Source of the DNA: CAYVQE01 sp964633205
GTDB taxonomy: Bacteria; Myxococcota; B64-G9
Direction of reading: 5' to 3'
Length of the DNA: 31,009 bases
Assembly (NCBI GenBank): GCA_964633205.1
Contig: CAZWFN010000064.1
Location: 1 to 31,009 of the forward strand
Both the position numbers and the translations under genes were made by a program. This document shows, one piece after another, positions 15,917-22,999 of the stretch. Each line of letters begins with the position of its first letter. Position 1 is the first letter of the stretch. The notes below the pieces were generated by a model. The model was given only the letters and a program-made list of their open reading frames with translations, was not told where the DNA came from and did not search any database.

Positions 15917-17056
15917 GTGTTCGAGCAACCCCTCATCGGCGCCGATCACAGCTGGATGCTGCTGGCCGTGCTGCTGGCCGCGGCCGCGGTCGGGGTGTGG
16001 GCCGAGCAGCGCACCCGCTGGGGCGCGCGGTTGAGCGCCGTGGTCATCACCATGGGCGCCACCTTCGCCCTGTCCAACCTGTCGCTGATCCCGGTCACGG
16101 CACCGGTCTACGACATGGTCTGGACCTTCCTGGTGCCGCTGGCCATCCCGCTGCTGCTGTTCCGCGCCGACCTGCGCCGCATCCTGCGCGAGGCCGGCCC
16201 CACCCTGCTGGCCTTCGCCATCGGCGGGCTGGGCACCGCCGCCGGCACCGTGCTGGCGTACCACACGCTACCGCTGGGCGAGCACGGCTGGCAGCTGGCG
16301 GCCATCTTCTCCTCGACCTACATCGGCGGCTCCATGAACTACGTGGCCGCCTCCGAGGCGGTCGGCCTGCGCTCCGGCGATCTGCTGACCGCCGGCGTGG
16401 CGGCCGACAACCTGGTCATGGCGCTGTACTTCCTGCTGCTGTTCAGCCTGCCCTCCATCGGCTGGCTGCGGCGGCGCTACCGGCGCCGGCCGCACCTGGA
16501 GGCCGGGCCGGAGGCTTCCGCGGCGCCGGGCGCCGGCGATCTCGACGTGCTGCGGCTGGCCACCGCCCTGGCCGTGGCCGCCGGGCTGTGCGCGGCCGGC
16601 TACGGCCTGGCCGCCTGGACCGGGCTGGACGGCACCGGCATCCTGTTCGTCACCGCCCTGATCGTGGTGCTGGCCACTCTGCTGCCGGGGCCGCTGAGCC
16701 GGCTGGCCGCGGCCGAGCGGGTGGGCATGTTCCTGATGCAGGTCTTCTTCGCCGCCATCGGCGCCTCGGCCAACATCGGCGTGGTGCTGCGGGTGGGCCC
16801 GCTGCTGTTCGTCTTCGCCGGACTGATCCTGCTGGTCCACCTGCTGGTGCTGCTGGCGGCCGGCAAGCTGCTGCGGCTCGATCTGGCCGAGCTGGTCATC
16901 GCGTCGAACGCCAACATGGGCGGGCCCACCACGGCCGCCGCCATGGCCGTGGCCCGCGGCTGGCGCTCGCTGGTCATCCCGGCGGTGCTGTGCGGCACGC
17001 TGGGCTACGCGGTGGCCACCTTCGCCGGCGTGGCGCTGGGTCTCTGGCTGCGCTGA
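15917..17056 (+). CDS. DUF819 family integral membrane protein
   Basis: The 379-residue protein has about ten hydrophobic helices. Sequence phrases typical of DUF819 (YjcL-like) proteins are present, including LRRILREAGPTLLAFAIGG, STYIGGSMNYVAASEA, GVAADNLVMALYFLLLF, and ASNANMGGPTTAAAMA near the end. These proteins are predicted transporters with an inverted-repeat fold, but no substrate is established. The GTG start at 15917 lacks a strong ribosome-binding site. The next gene starts 12 bp after the stop, so the two are probably co-transcribed. Confidence 0.85.
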   Translation: MFEQPLIGADHSWMLLAVLLAAAAVGVWAEQRTRWGARLSAVVITMGATFALSNLSLIPVTAPVYDMVWTFLVPLAIPLLLFRADLRRILREAGPTLLAFAIGGLGTAAGTVLAYHTLPLGEHGWQLAAIFSSTYIGGSMNYVAASEAVGLRSGDLLTAGVAADNLVMALYFLLLFSLPSIGWLRRRYRRRPHLEAGPEASAAPGAGDLDVLRLATALAVAAGLCAAGYGLAAWTGLDGTGILFVTALIVVLATLLPGPLSRLAAAERVGMFLMQVFFAAIGASANIGVVLRVGPLLFVFAGLILLVHLLVLLAAGKLLRLDLAELVIASNANMGGPTTAAAMAVARGWRSLVIPAVLCGTLGYAVATFAGVALGLWLR

Positions 17057-17067
17057 AAGGACAATCC

Positions 17068-17727
17068 ATGGACCAAGCCGCGATCAAAGGACTGCAGGCC
17101 CTGTTGGACGAGACCGCGCAGGACTCGAAGCTGGCCTGGTGGGACTGGGACATCGCCGCCAACAAGGTGACGAGCAACACGCGCAAGGTGACCATGCTGG
17201 GCTACGACCCGGCCGATTTCGCAGACGTCGGCTTCGAGGCCTTCACCGTCCTGCTGCATCCCGACGACCACGAGCCGGCCATGGAGGCCATGCGCGCCCA
17301 CCTGTCCGGCCGGGCCGCCATCTACCAGGTCGACTACCGCATCCGCAAGGTCGACGGCGATTACACCTGGTTCATGGACCGCGGCCTGACCACCGAACGC
17401 GATGCCGCCGGCAAGCCGCGCCGGCTGCGCGGCCTGGTCATCGATCTGGGCACGAGCTTCGAGCGCGCGGCCCGCGATGAGGCGGTGCTGCGCCTGGCGC
17501 GCCAGGCCCTGCCGCGCAGCGGCGGCCAGCGCGAGCACGTCACCCTGTGCTCGACCTGCCAGCGGCTCAAGCTCAGCGAGACCGACTGGATACACGTCGG
17601 CCAGCAGCTGCCGGCAGCCTTCCCGCGCCAGATCTCCCACGGCCTGTGCCCCGACTGCCTGGTCGCCATGTACCCCGAGGACGCCGAAGAGATCATGGCC
17701 GAGATCCGCGCCCGCCAGCAAGGCTGA
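17068..17727 (+). CDS. PAS domain protein with C-terminal Cys4 motif
   Basis: The 219-residue protein has one PAS_3-type domain (about 20-135: WWDWDIAANKVT, MLGYDPADF, LLHPDDHEP, YRIRKVDGDYTWFMDRG). A tail follows with C161-x2-C164 and C194-x2-C197 in LCSTCQRLK and SHGLCPDC. This Cys4 tail is familiar from the ends of PAS/GAF signalling proteins and probably binds a metal. No kinase, cyclase or DNA-binding output is present, so it may act as a sensory adaptor. ATG 17068 follows AAAGGA by seven bases. It shares a transcription unit with the DUF819 gene and lies near the hybrid kinase, which may be its partner (inference). Confidence 0.82.
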   Translation: MDQAAIKGLQALLDETAQDSKLAWWDWDIAANKVTSNTRKVTMLGYDPADFADVGFEAFTVLLHPDDHEPAMEAMRAHLSGRAAIYQVDYRIRKVDGDYTWFMDRGLTTERDAAGKPRRLRGLVIDLGTSFERAARDEAVLRLARQALPRSGGQREHVTLCSTCQRLKLSETDWIHVGQQLPAAFPRQISHGLCPDCLVAMYPEDAEEIMAEIRARQQG

Positions 17728-17787
17728 TCTCGCTCTGCCGCGCGCTGCCCGAACCAGATCGAGACCGGGCTACCGAATGTCGAGCAG

Positions 17788-18579
17788 TCAGGGAGCCAGG
17801 CGGGGGGCGATGGCGCGGAGCTTGTCGCGCAGCGCGGGCGGCAGGCCGTAGTCGTCGATCTCGGCCGCCAGGGTGGCGGCGCTGCCCTGGCCGGCCAGGT
17901 AGCCGTTGAGCCGGGCGGCCGCGGTGGAGTCGGTCAGATCGTCGGCGTGCGGGTAGTAGGCCTGCAGCGCGCTCAGCAGCGCCGGGTGGCGGCGCAGGCT
18001 GAACTTCTGGTGGTAGTCCTCGGCCCGGTAGAAGGTCTCGGCCGGGCGGATGCGGGTGTGCAGCCGGCGGCCGCTGCGCTGCTGGTGGCGCTGCAGCGAG
18101 GCCCGGGCGGCGCGCTGCTGCTCGGCGTCGTGGAAGAAGATGAACGAGGCGTACTGGCGCGAAAGCGCCGGCCGGCCGGGGTCGTGGCTGCGCCAGAAGA
18201 TCTCCAGCAGCTCGCTATAGCCGATGCGCTCGGGATCGTAGTCGATCTGGATCGCCTCGCTGTGCTCGCCCAGCGCGTGGTAGGTCGGGTTCTGGCGCTC
18301 GCCGCCGGTGTAGCCCACCCGGGTGCGCAGCACGCCGTCGAGACTCCCGAACCGGGAGTCGGGCCCCCAGAATCAGCCCAGGGCGAAGGTGGCCGTCTCG
18401 ATCCGGTCGGGCAGCTGGCGATCGATGGGCGGAACGTCTGCCGTCCGGTGGACGCTGCGCTTGGTGGCGGTGGCTTTCATGGTCTCGGCCTCCTGAGCGC
18501 CGGCGGCCGGCGCGGCCAGCAACAGCGCCGGCAGCAACAGCCAGGCCCGGCCCGGCTCGGTTCGGATGAACGGATGCAT
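17788..18579 (-). CDS. msrA: Selenocysteine-containing periplasmic methionine sulfoxide reductase A (TGA recoded)
   Basis: Read from ATG 18579, which has GGAGG seven bases ahead, the frame encodes a signal peptide (WLLLPALLLAAPAAGA) and then ETATFALG. It meets TGA at 18375-18373 and continues without a break as FWGPDSRFGSLDGVLRTRVG and the whole MsrA domain to 17788. The TGA sits exactly at the catalytic Cys of the MsrA GCFWG motif, so the residue is predicted to be Sec69. Other family marks are present: GYTGG, NPTYHALGEHSEAIQIDYDP, LLEIFWRSHDP, AEDYHQKFSLRR. MsrA reduces methionine-S-sulfoxide. The 263-residue product contains no Cys at all, so it lacks a resolving Cys and must be recycled by an external thiol. 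A hairpin just after the TGA fits a SECIS. The gene would be miscalled as a fragment starting at GTG 18333. Confidence 0.88.
18342..18360 (-). promoter_or_regulatory. Candidate bacterial SECIS hairpin in msrA
   Basis: On the minus strand, GACTCCCGGTTCGGGAGTC forms a perfect 7-8 bp stem with a GGTTC (or GTT) loop. The stem starts 12 nt after the TGA and the loop G lies 19 nt after it. This agrees with published bacterial SECIS rules: a hairpin within the coding region soon after UGA, with G among the first loop bases. It would bind SelB carrying Sec-tRNA. Confidence 0.75.
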
Positions 18580-18613
18580 GATCGTGCCTCCAGCAGCCCC
18601 CGGCGCCGATCTG

Positions 18614-18642
18614 ATCTTAACCATCGCCGGACGACACTTCAA
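18614..18642 (-). promoter_or_regulatory. Candidate promoter for the selenoprotein msrA
   Basis: On the minus strand, TTGAAG (18642-18637) and TAAGAT (18619-18614) are separated by 17 bp. The predicted transcript start near 18607 leaves a leader of about 28 nt carrying the GGAGG site. Confidence 0.5.
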
Positions 18643-18669
18643 GACATGCTTGGTCTTTTTGTCAGCAGC

Positions 18670-18687
18670 GCAACGGCTGCCCGTTGC
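18670..18687 (-). terminator. Possible hairpin after the CHAP-like peptidase gene
   Basis: GCAACGG and CCGTTGC form a perfect 7-bp stem with a tetraloop directly after the stop of the upstream gene. No T-run follows, so it may be a weak terminator or an mRNA 3' end stabiliser. Confidence 0.35.
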
Positions 18688-18690
18688 AGG

Positions 18691-19467
18691 TCAGTCTTCG
18701 CTGGCCGGGGCTTGCGCAGCATCGGCATCGGACCCGGTGGCCTGCTCGGGCAGGTACTTGAACAGGTCCTCGTCGGACCGGTAGCCGTGGAAGCCGTCCA
18801 CCTCGGTGATGTGGGTGGTGCCGTCGACCATCATGCGGCGCAGCGTGATCTCGCGCAGCTTCACCCGGTGGCTGACGTTGCCGCCGATCACCCAGCCGCG
18901 GCGCTGCTCGTCGTCCCAGCTGACGAACACGTCGACGTGGTTGCCGCCGCGGCGGGTCTTGACCCGGTAGTCGCCCGGCTGCGGGGTGTAGCGGCGGTAG
19001 ATGACGTCCGACAGCTTCCAGCTGCGCCCGCCGACCACGAAGTCGCGGGCCCGGCCGCTCCAGACCTCGGGCCGGCGCACCTTGCCCTCCTTGGATTTGA
19101 CCGAGCAGAAGATGGCGCACCAGGGAACCGGCCGCCGGTAGCCCAGCTCGCGGCGCCAGTCGTTGATCTGCGGGCCGCGGTTGCTACCGAGCGGCCTCTC
19201 CCGCAGCCCCAGACAGGCCACCATCTTGCGCAGATGCAGCGGCACCGGGTCGTGCGGCGGCTTCGGCTCCGGCTCCGGCTTCGCCGCCGCCTTGGTCTGT
19301 GCCGGCCGGGTCGCCGGGGGCGCTGTCCGGGGCGTAGCCGCCGGCGTCTGCCGGGCGGGTGCCCTCCTCGCCGCCGAAGGGGTCGGAGATGATGTTCGTC
19401 CCGAGGCGAACGCCAGAGACAGCAAGAAACACGATAGATAGCCAAAACACAGCGGTAGCAATCGCAT
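18691..19467 (-). CDS. Exported CHAP/NlpC-P60-like cysteine peptidase
   Basis: The 258-residue protein has a signal peptide (about 1-22), a Pro/Ala-rich linker (30-72), and a papain-like domain. The likely catalytic set is Cys117 in PVPWCAIFCS, His177 in GGNHVDVFVSWD and Asn197 in VIGGNVSHRV. The lead-in SNRGPQINDWRRELGY is typical of CHAP-like amidases whose motif reads PWCAAF. The family cuts peptidoglycan peptides or amide links in the periplasm. ATG 19467 has GGAGG upstream. The first 284 bp overlap the 3' part of the membrane-protein gene in another frame. The family assignment is by motif reading and should be treated as likely rather than certain. Confidence 0.72.
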   Translation of the reverse strand: MRLLPLCFGYLSCFLLSLAFASGRTSSPTPSAARRAPARQTPAATPRTAPPATRPAQTKAAAKPEPEPKPPHDPVPLHLRKMVACLGLRERPLGSNRGPQINDWRRELGYRRPVPWCAIFCSVKSKEGKVRRPEVWSGRARDFVVGGRSWKLSDVIYRRYTPQPGDYRVKTRRGGNHVDVFVSWDDEQRRGWVIGGNVSHRVKLREITLRRMMVDGTTHITEVDGFHGYRSDEDLFKYLPEQATGSDADAAQAPASED

Positions 19468-19798
19468 TGCCCGATATCCTCCGGAAGGTGTCGGTCGGCA
19501 GCACGAAGGCGTCGACCGCCAGCCCGGTGGCCAGGATCAGGAACACGAAGAACAGGCCGAAGGTGATCGAGAACAGCTCGGGCAGGTACAGGTAGCACAG
19601 GTAGGTCAGCAGGACGAACACGGCCAGCATGGCGCTGACGAACACGGTCGTGCGCAGGCCGTAGCGCGCCCGCGCCGCGGCATCCGGACCTTCCGAACCC
19701 TCCGTCCCCTCTCCGCCCGTCGCCTGCAGCCGCCGCTCGATGGCCTCGAGCCGCTGCTCCAGCGATTCCAGGATCTCGCGCTCGCCACGCTCCGCCAT
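19184..19798 (-). CDS. Three-helix membrane protein with N-terminal coiled coil
   Basis: The protein starts with a charged coiled coil (about 5-25: REILESLEQRLEAIERRL). Three hydrophobic helices follow at about 50-72, 76-99 and 112-131. It then runs into a low-complexity Gly/Ala/Glu tail to residue 204. The function is unknown; the pattern suggests an inner-membrane protein with a cytoplasmic coiled coil. ATG 19798 has GGGAGG six bases ahead. The third helix and tail overlap the signal peptide and linker of the CHAP-like gene in a different frame. The real end of the protein may differ if a frameshift is present. Confidence 0.65.
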   Translation of the reverse strand: MAERGEREILESLEQRLEAIERRLQATGGEGTEGSEGPDAAARARYGLRTTVFVSAMLAVFVLLTYLCYLYLPELFSITFGLFFVFLILATGLAVDAFVLPTDTFRRISGNAIATAVFWLSIVFLAVSGVRLGTNIISDPFGGEEGTRPADAGGYAPDSAPGDPAGTDQGGGEAGAGAEAAARPGAAASAQDGGLSGAAGEAAR

Positions 19799-19832
19799 GT
19801 TCCACCTCCCCGCCTGATCCGCGAATGCCTGA

Positions 19833-19861
19833 AAGGTATGTGGACTTGAAGGCAGCGTCAA
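19833..19861 (-). promoter_or_regulatory. Candidate promoter for the membrane protein / CHAP unit
   Basis: On the minus strand, TTGACG (19861-19856) and TACCTT (19838-19833) are separated by 17 bp, about 35 bp ahead of ATG 19798. Confidence 0.45.
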
Positions 19862-19883
19862 GCCACCGCTCGATCTGCCCTGA

Positions 19884-20342
19884 GTCCTCGAGCGGGAGCA
19901 GCTGTGCACCCGCAACAGCTTCGAGGTGGGCTGCATCCAGGCCGGTTCCAGCTACCCCTACGGCGCCCGCTTCGTCCCCGGCATCTGCAACGACGGCTGG
20001 TGGGGCCTGACCGAGCAGGACGAACGGGTGCGGCCCACCGGCTCCATGCCCGGCTGCATCACCGACCAGGGCCTGGCCGACATGAGCGGCAACCTGGCCG
20101 AGTGGGTCGACGAGCTCGATCCCGACTACCCGGCCAACGCCCTGGTGGGCGGCTATGGCTACCGCTGCGAGCTGTGCAACTGCGGTCAGTCCTGCCAACC
20201 CTGCGATCTGGAATCGGACACCGATCGACACTTTGCCGAGCGGGTGTTCTCCTGTGCCATCGGACCCCACAATCGGACCAGCTTCCCGCGCCAGGACCGG
20301 CGCGCATACTTCGGCGCGCGCTGCTGCCGGCCGGCCCCCTGA
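19884..20342 (+). pseudogene. Truncated SUMF1/FGE-sulfatase-modifying-factor-like domain (3' remnant)
   Basis: The frame gives EQLCTRNSFEVGCIQAG, SYPYGARFVPGICND and DMSGNLAEWVDE, the C-terminal half of a formylglycine-generating-enzyme-like domain. It ends in RDRRAYFGARCC-type sequence (QDRRAYFGARCCRPAP). The N-terminal half is missing: TGA codons at 19881 and 19830 close the frame, and the first possible start is GTG 19926 with no ribosome-binding site. The remnant begins within about 25 bp of a promoter for a minus-strand gene, which suggests a rearrangement cut the gene. An unusual Cys cluster (CELCNCGQSCQPC) lies within it. The family assignment is secure; loss of function is inference. 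Confidence 0.7.
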
Positions 20343-20361
20343 ACGGGGCCGCCACGTCCTT

Positions 20362-20892
20362 CTATATCTGGCCGACCACCTTCTCGGCGACGACCTCCAT
20401 CGCCGGCAGCAGATCCTCGATCTCATCCGAGTCGACCCGGTGCTCGATGCGGGTCTGCACCGTGCCGGTGCGGCCATCGGCGATGCGCAGTTGGACGACG
20501 AACATCTCGCCCACCTTGGAGATGGTGCCCAGCACGAACAGATCGGCATTGGTCTTCTCACCGATCTTGGACAGGCATTCCTCGTCCTGGCAGCCGCCGA
20601 AGACCATCTGATCTTCCTTGGACTTGAGCATGCTGGCCAGGTCACTGGGGCCGAGCAGCTCGAGGCGGTTGAACTTGTTCAGCTCATGGCAAAAGGTCGT
20701 GGCCAGGGTGGAGGCTTCGTTCTCGCCTATGCCCTTGGCCTCGAACTGGCGCACGATCACCAGGGGCAGGTTCTCCGCGTCGGGCTTTTTCGACACGCTG
20801 GTCTCGCCGCCGGCCGCGCGATGGCCGTTGCAGGCCATCAGAGCCGCCAGACAGCCGATCACCACACCCAGGACCCATACTCTACCTCGCAT
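20362..20892 (-). CDS. Lipoprotein resembling CsgG/TolB-N-like family
   Basis: The 176-residue protein has a lipoprotein signal ending in ALMAC (Cys21). The body has an alpha/beta pattern: LPLVIVRQFEAKG, a central LELLGPSDLASML, a disulfide-like GGCQDEEC pair, then ADLFVLGTISKVGE and FVVQLRIADGRTG. This layout resembles the periplasmic alpha/beta domain of CsgG and TolB-N-like lipoproteins that are widespread in deltaproteobacteria; the role is unknown. ATG 20892 has GGAGGTGG ahead. It lies 39 bp downstream of the TlpA-like gene on the same strand, so the two are probably in one unit with hisS. Confidence 0.78.
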   Translation of the reverse strand: MRGRVWVLGVVIGCLAALMACNGHRAAGGETSVSKKPDAENLPLVIVRQFEAKGIGENEASTLATTFCHELNKFNRLELLGPSDLASMLKSKEDQMVFGGCQDEECLSKIGEKTNADLFVLGTISKVGEMFVVQLRIADGRTGTVQTRIEHRVDSDEIEDLLPAMEVVAEKVVGQI

Positions 20893-20931
20893 CTTCCACC
20901 TCCGCGGGCGGCCGGTTGCGGCCGGCCCTGA

Positions 20932-21630
20932 TCATCCGCCCCGCTTGCCGCCGGGCTTGCGTTTGCTCGAAGCGCCCTTCACGTCCCCGCGCTTCTTCTC
21001 GCTCTTCTTCTCCGCCGCGCCCGCCGCCGCCTTTTCGGCCGGCGGCAAGGGCTGCTGCGCAAGGCCCAGGCGGCGCTGTAGGTCCGCCAGCGGGAAGGGT
21101 TTCTTTTTCTCGTTGTAGCCTACCCGCACGTCCACGATCAAGCCCGCCGCATCCAGGATGTACATGGTGGGGAACTTGCCGATGGAGTAGCGCCGCTGCA
21201 GGGCCTGGAAGCGGTCCTTGAGCACCGGAAAGGTGAAGCCCGCCTCGGTGACGTACTTCTGGACCTGGGCGATCTTGTCCGGCTTGTAGTCGCAGTTGAC
21301 CACCACCACCGCCAGCCCGGCGTCGCGGTAGCGCTCGTGCAAGCGCTGCAGGAAGGGCAGCTCCTTGCGGCAGGGTTTGCAGTCGATGTTGAAGAAGCTC
21401 AAGATGACCAGCTTCTTGCGCCCGTCCCCGGCCCGCTCGCCGACCAGCTTGTCCAGAAACACCCGCTTGGCGCCACAGGCCTCCGGGTTGTAGGTCTTGA
21501 CGAAGAAGTTGGGCGCCTCGGTCCCCTCGGCCAGGGGCTTGCGTTCGGTCCCGGCCACCGGCCCGGCTACGAGCAGCCCGAACAGCCCGACTCCCAGCAC
21601 TCCCATCCATTGCCGTAGATGCGCGTCCAT
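20932..21630 (-). CDS. TlpA-like thioredoxin-domain protein, exported or membrane-anchored
   Basis: The 232-residue protein has an N-terminal hydrophobic signal or anchor (about 8-27). A TlpA/AhpC-TSA-like domain follows, with active site C84-KP-C87 in FFNIDCKPCRKELPFL and the cis-proline loop GKFPTMYILD. The tail after residue 185 is rich in Lys and Ala. The family acts as a periplasmic thiol-disulfide reductase, for example in cytochrome c maturation. It could in principle help recycle the Cys-free seleno-MsrA elsewhere in the window, though nothing links them directly. ATG 21630 follows GGGAGGAG by nine bases and lies 4 bp from the hisS stop. Confidence 0.86.
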   Translation of the reverse strand: MDAHLRQWMGVLGVGLFGLLVAGPVAGTERKPLAEGTEAPNFFVKTYNPEACGAKRVFLDKLVGERAGDGRKKLVILSFFNIDCKPCRKELPFLQRLHERYRDAGLAVVVVNCDYKPDKIAQVQKYVTEAGFTFPVLKDRFQALQRRYSIGKFPTMYILDAAGLIVDVRVGYNEKKKPFPLADLQRRLGLAQQPLPPAEKAAAGAAEKKSEKKRGDVKGASSKRKPGGKRGG

Positions 21631-21634
21631 GTGC

Positions 21635-22936
21635 TCAAGCTCCTCCCGGGCCCGCGGCCGCGGCACGGTCGATCAGATGCTCGACCAGGGCGTCCTGCGC
21701 CACGCGCGCCTGTTTGTCCGCCGCGTCGACCGCAGCGCTCATGTCCTTGACGGTCACCGTCCTGTCGGCCAGCTCTTCTTCGCCCAGCAGCAGCACCCAG
21801 CGCGCCCCGTCCTTGTCGGCGCGCTTCATCTGCGACTTCAGGCTGCCCTGGCGCACGTCGCAGCTGACCGCCAGCCCGGCCCGGCGCAGCCGCTGCATCA
21901 GCGCCAGCGCCTGCAGCCAGGCCTGCTCGCCGCGGGTGACCACGAAGACCAGCGGCGCGGCGGCCGGCGGTGCCAGTCGCTCGCGCAGCAGCAGCAGGAT
22001 GCGATCCAGCCCGGCCGCGAAGCCCACCGCCGGCAGCTCGGGCCCGCCCAGCTCGGCCACCAGGCCGTCGTAGCGGCCGCCGGCGGCCACCGCGTTCTGG
22101 GCGCCCAGCCCCTCGGCCAGCAGCTCGAAAGTGGTGCGGTTGTAATAATCCAGCCCGCGCACCATGCGGTGGTCCAGCCGGTAGGGATGGGCCAGCGCAT
22201 CCAACCCGCGGCGGACCGCGTCGAAGTGCTCCCGGCAGTCGGCGCACAGATGGTCCAACATGCGCGGCGCCTGCTCGGCCACGGCCTGACAGCCGGGCTG
22301 CTTGCAGTCGAGCACGCGCAGCGGGTTGGTCTCCAGCCGGCGCCGGCAGTCGGCGCACAGCGCCTGGCGGTGGCCGCTCAAGAAGTCCACCAGCTTCCGG
22401 CGATAGGGCGGCCGGCAGACCCCGCAGCCCAGCGAGTTGAGCTGCAGCGCGGTGTCGTCCAGGCCGATGGCCGCCATGCAGGCCACCATCAGATCGATCA
22501 GCTCCACGTCCGCGGCCGGCTCGGCGGTGCCGAACAGCTCGGCCCCCAGCTGGTGGAACTGCCGGTAGCGGCCCTTCTGCGGCCGTTCGTGGCGGAACAT
22601 GGGGCCCTGGTAGTAGAGCCGCTGTACCGGCTCGGCCCGGGCCAGGTTGTGCTCGATGACCGCCCGCACCACCGCCGCGGTGCCCTCCGGCCGCAGCGAC
22701 AGCAGGCTGCCGTCGCGGTCTTCGAAGGTGTACATCTCCTTCGAGACGATGTCGGTCTCCTGGCCGATGGAGCGGGCGAACAGGGCGCTCTGCTCCAGGA
22801 TGGGGGTGCGGATCTCGCGGTAGCCGAAGCGCTCCAGCTCGTCGGCCAACTGGCGCTCCATGCGCTGCCACCAGCCGGCGTCGGCCGGCAGGATATCGCG
22901 CATGCCGCGGATGGTCTTCAGCTTCTCGGTGCCCAT
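21635..22936 (-). CDS. hisS: Histidine--tRNA ligase
   Basis: The 433-residue protein has the class II synthetase core. Motif 2 is MFRHERPQKGRYRQFHQ. The HisRS-specific signature is VRGLDYYNRTTFELL, and the motif 3 region is VGFAAGLDRILLLL. The C-terminal anticodon-binding domain covers about 330-430 (LVFVVTRG to DRTVTVKDM). The middle carries two CxxC pairs (GCGVC, CADC) as in many bacterial HisRS. It charges tRNA-His in the cytoplasm. ATG 22936 has GGAGAGG ahead. Its position upstream of the TlpA-like and small lipoprotein genes suggests a shared transcript. Confidence 0.96.
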   Translation of the reverse strand: MGTEKLKTIRGMRDILPADAGWWQRMERQLADELERFGYREIRTPILEQSALFARSIGQETDIVSKEMYTFEDRDGSLLSLRPEGTAAVVRAVIEHNLARAEPVQRLYYQGPMFRHERPQKGRYRQFHQLGAELFGTAEPAADVELIDLMVACMAAIGLDDTALQLNSLGCGVCRPPYRRKLVDFLSGHRQALCADCRRRLETNPLRVLDCKQPGCQAVAEQAPRMLDHLCADCREHFDAVRRGLDALAHPYRLDHRMVRGLDYYNRTTFELLAEGLGAQNAVAAGGRYDGLVAELGGPELPAVGFAAGLDRILLLLRERLAPPAAAPLVFVVTRGEQAWLQALALMQRLRRAGLAVSCDVRQGSLKSQMKRADKDGARWVLLLGEEELADRTVTVKDMSAAVDAADKQARVAQDALVEHLIDRAAAAGPGGA

Positions 22937-22999
22937 GGTCCTCTCCGGTGGGACGGTCGGCCGGGCCTGGGATTCAATTCGACGGCGCGGCGATCCATG

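Noticed and set aside
17788..18333. MsrA starting at GTG 18333 as an N-terminally truncated gene or pseudogene
   Set aside because: It would lack the FWG active-site motif and signal peptide. The upstream part is in the same frame, separated only by one TGA at the catalytic position.
19830..19883. TGA at 19881 before the SUMF1-like remnant as a second selenocysteine codon
   Set aside because: Upstream residues do not resemble the family, another TGA lies at 19830, and no catalytic Cys is expected there.
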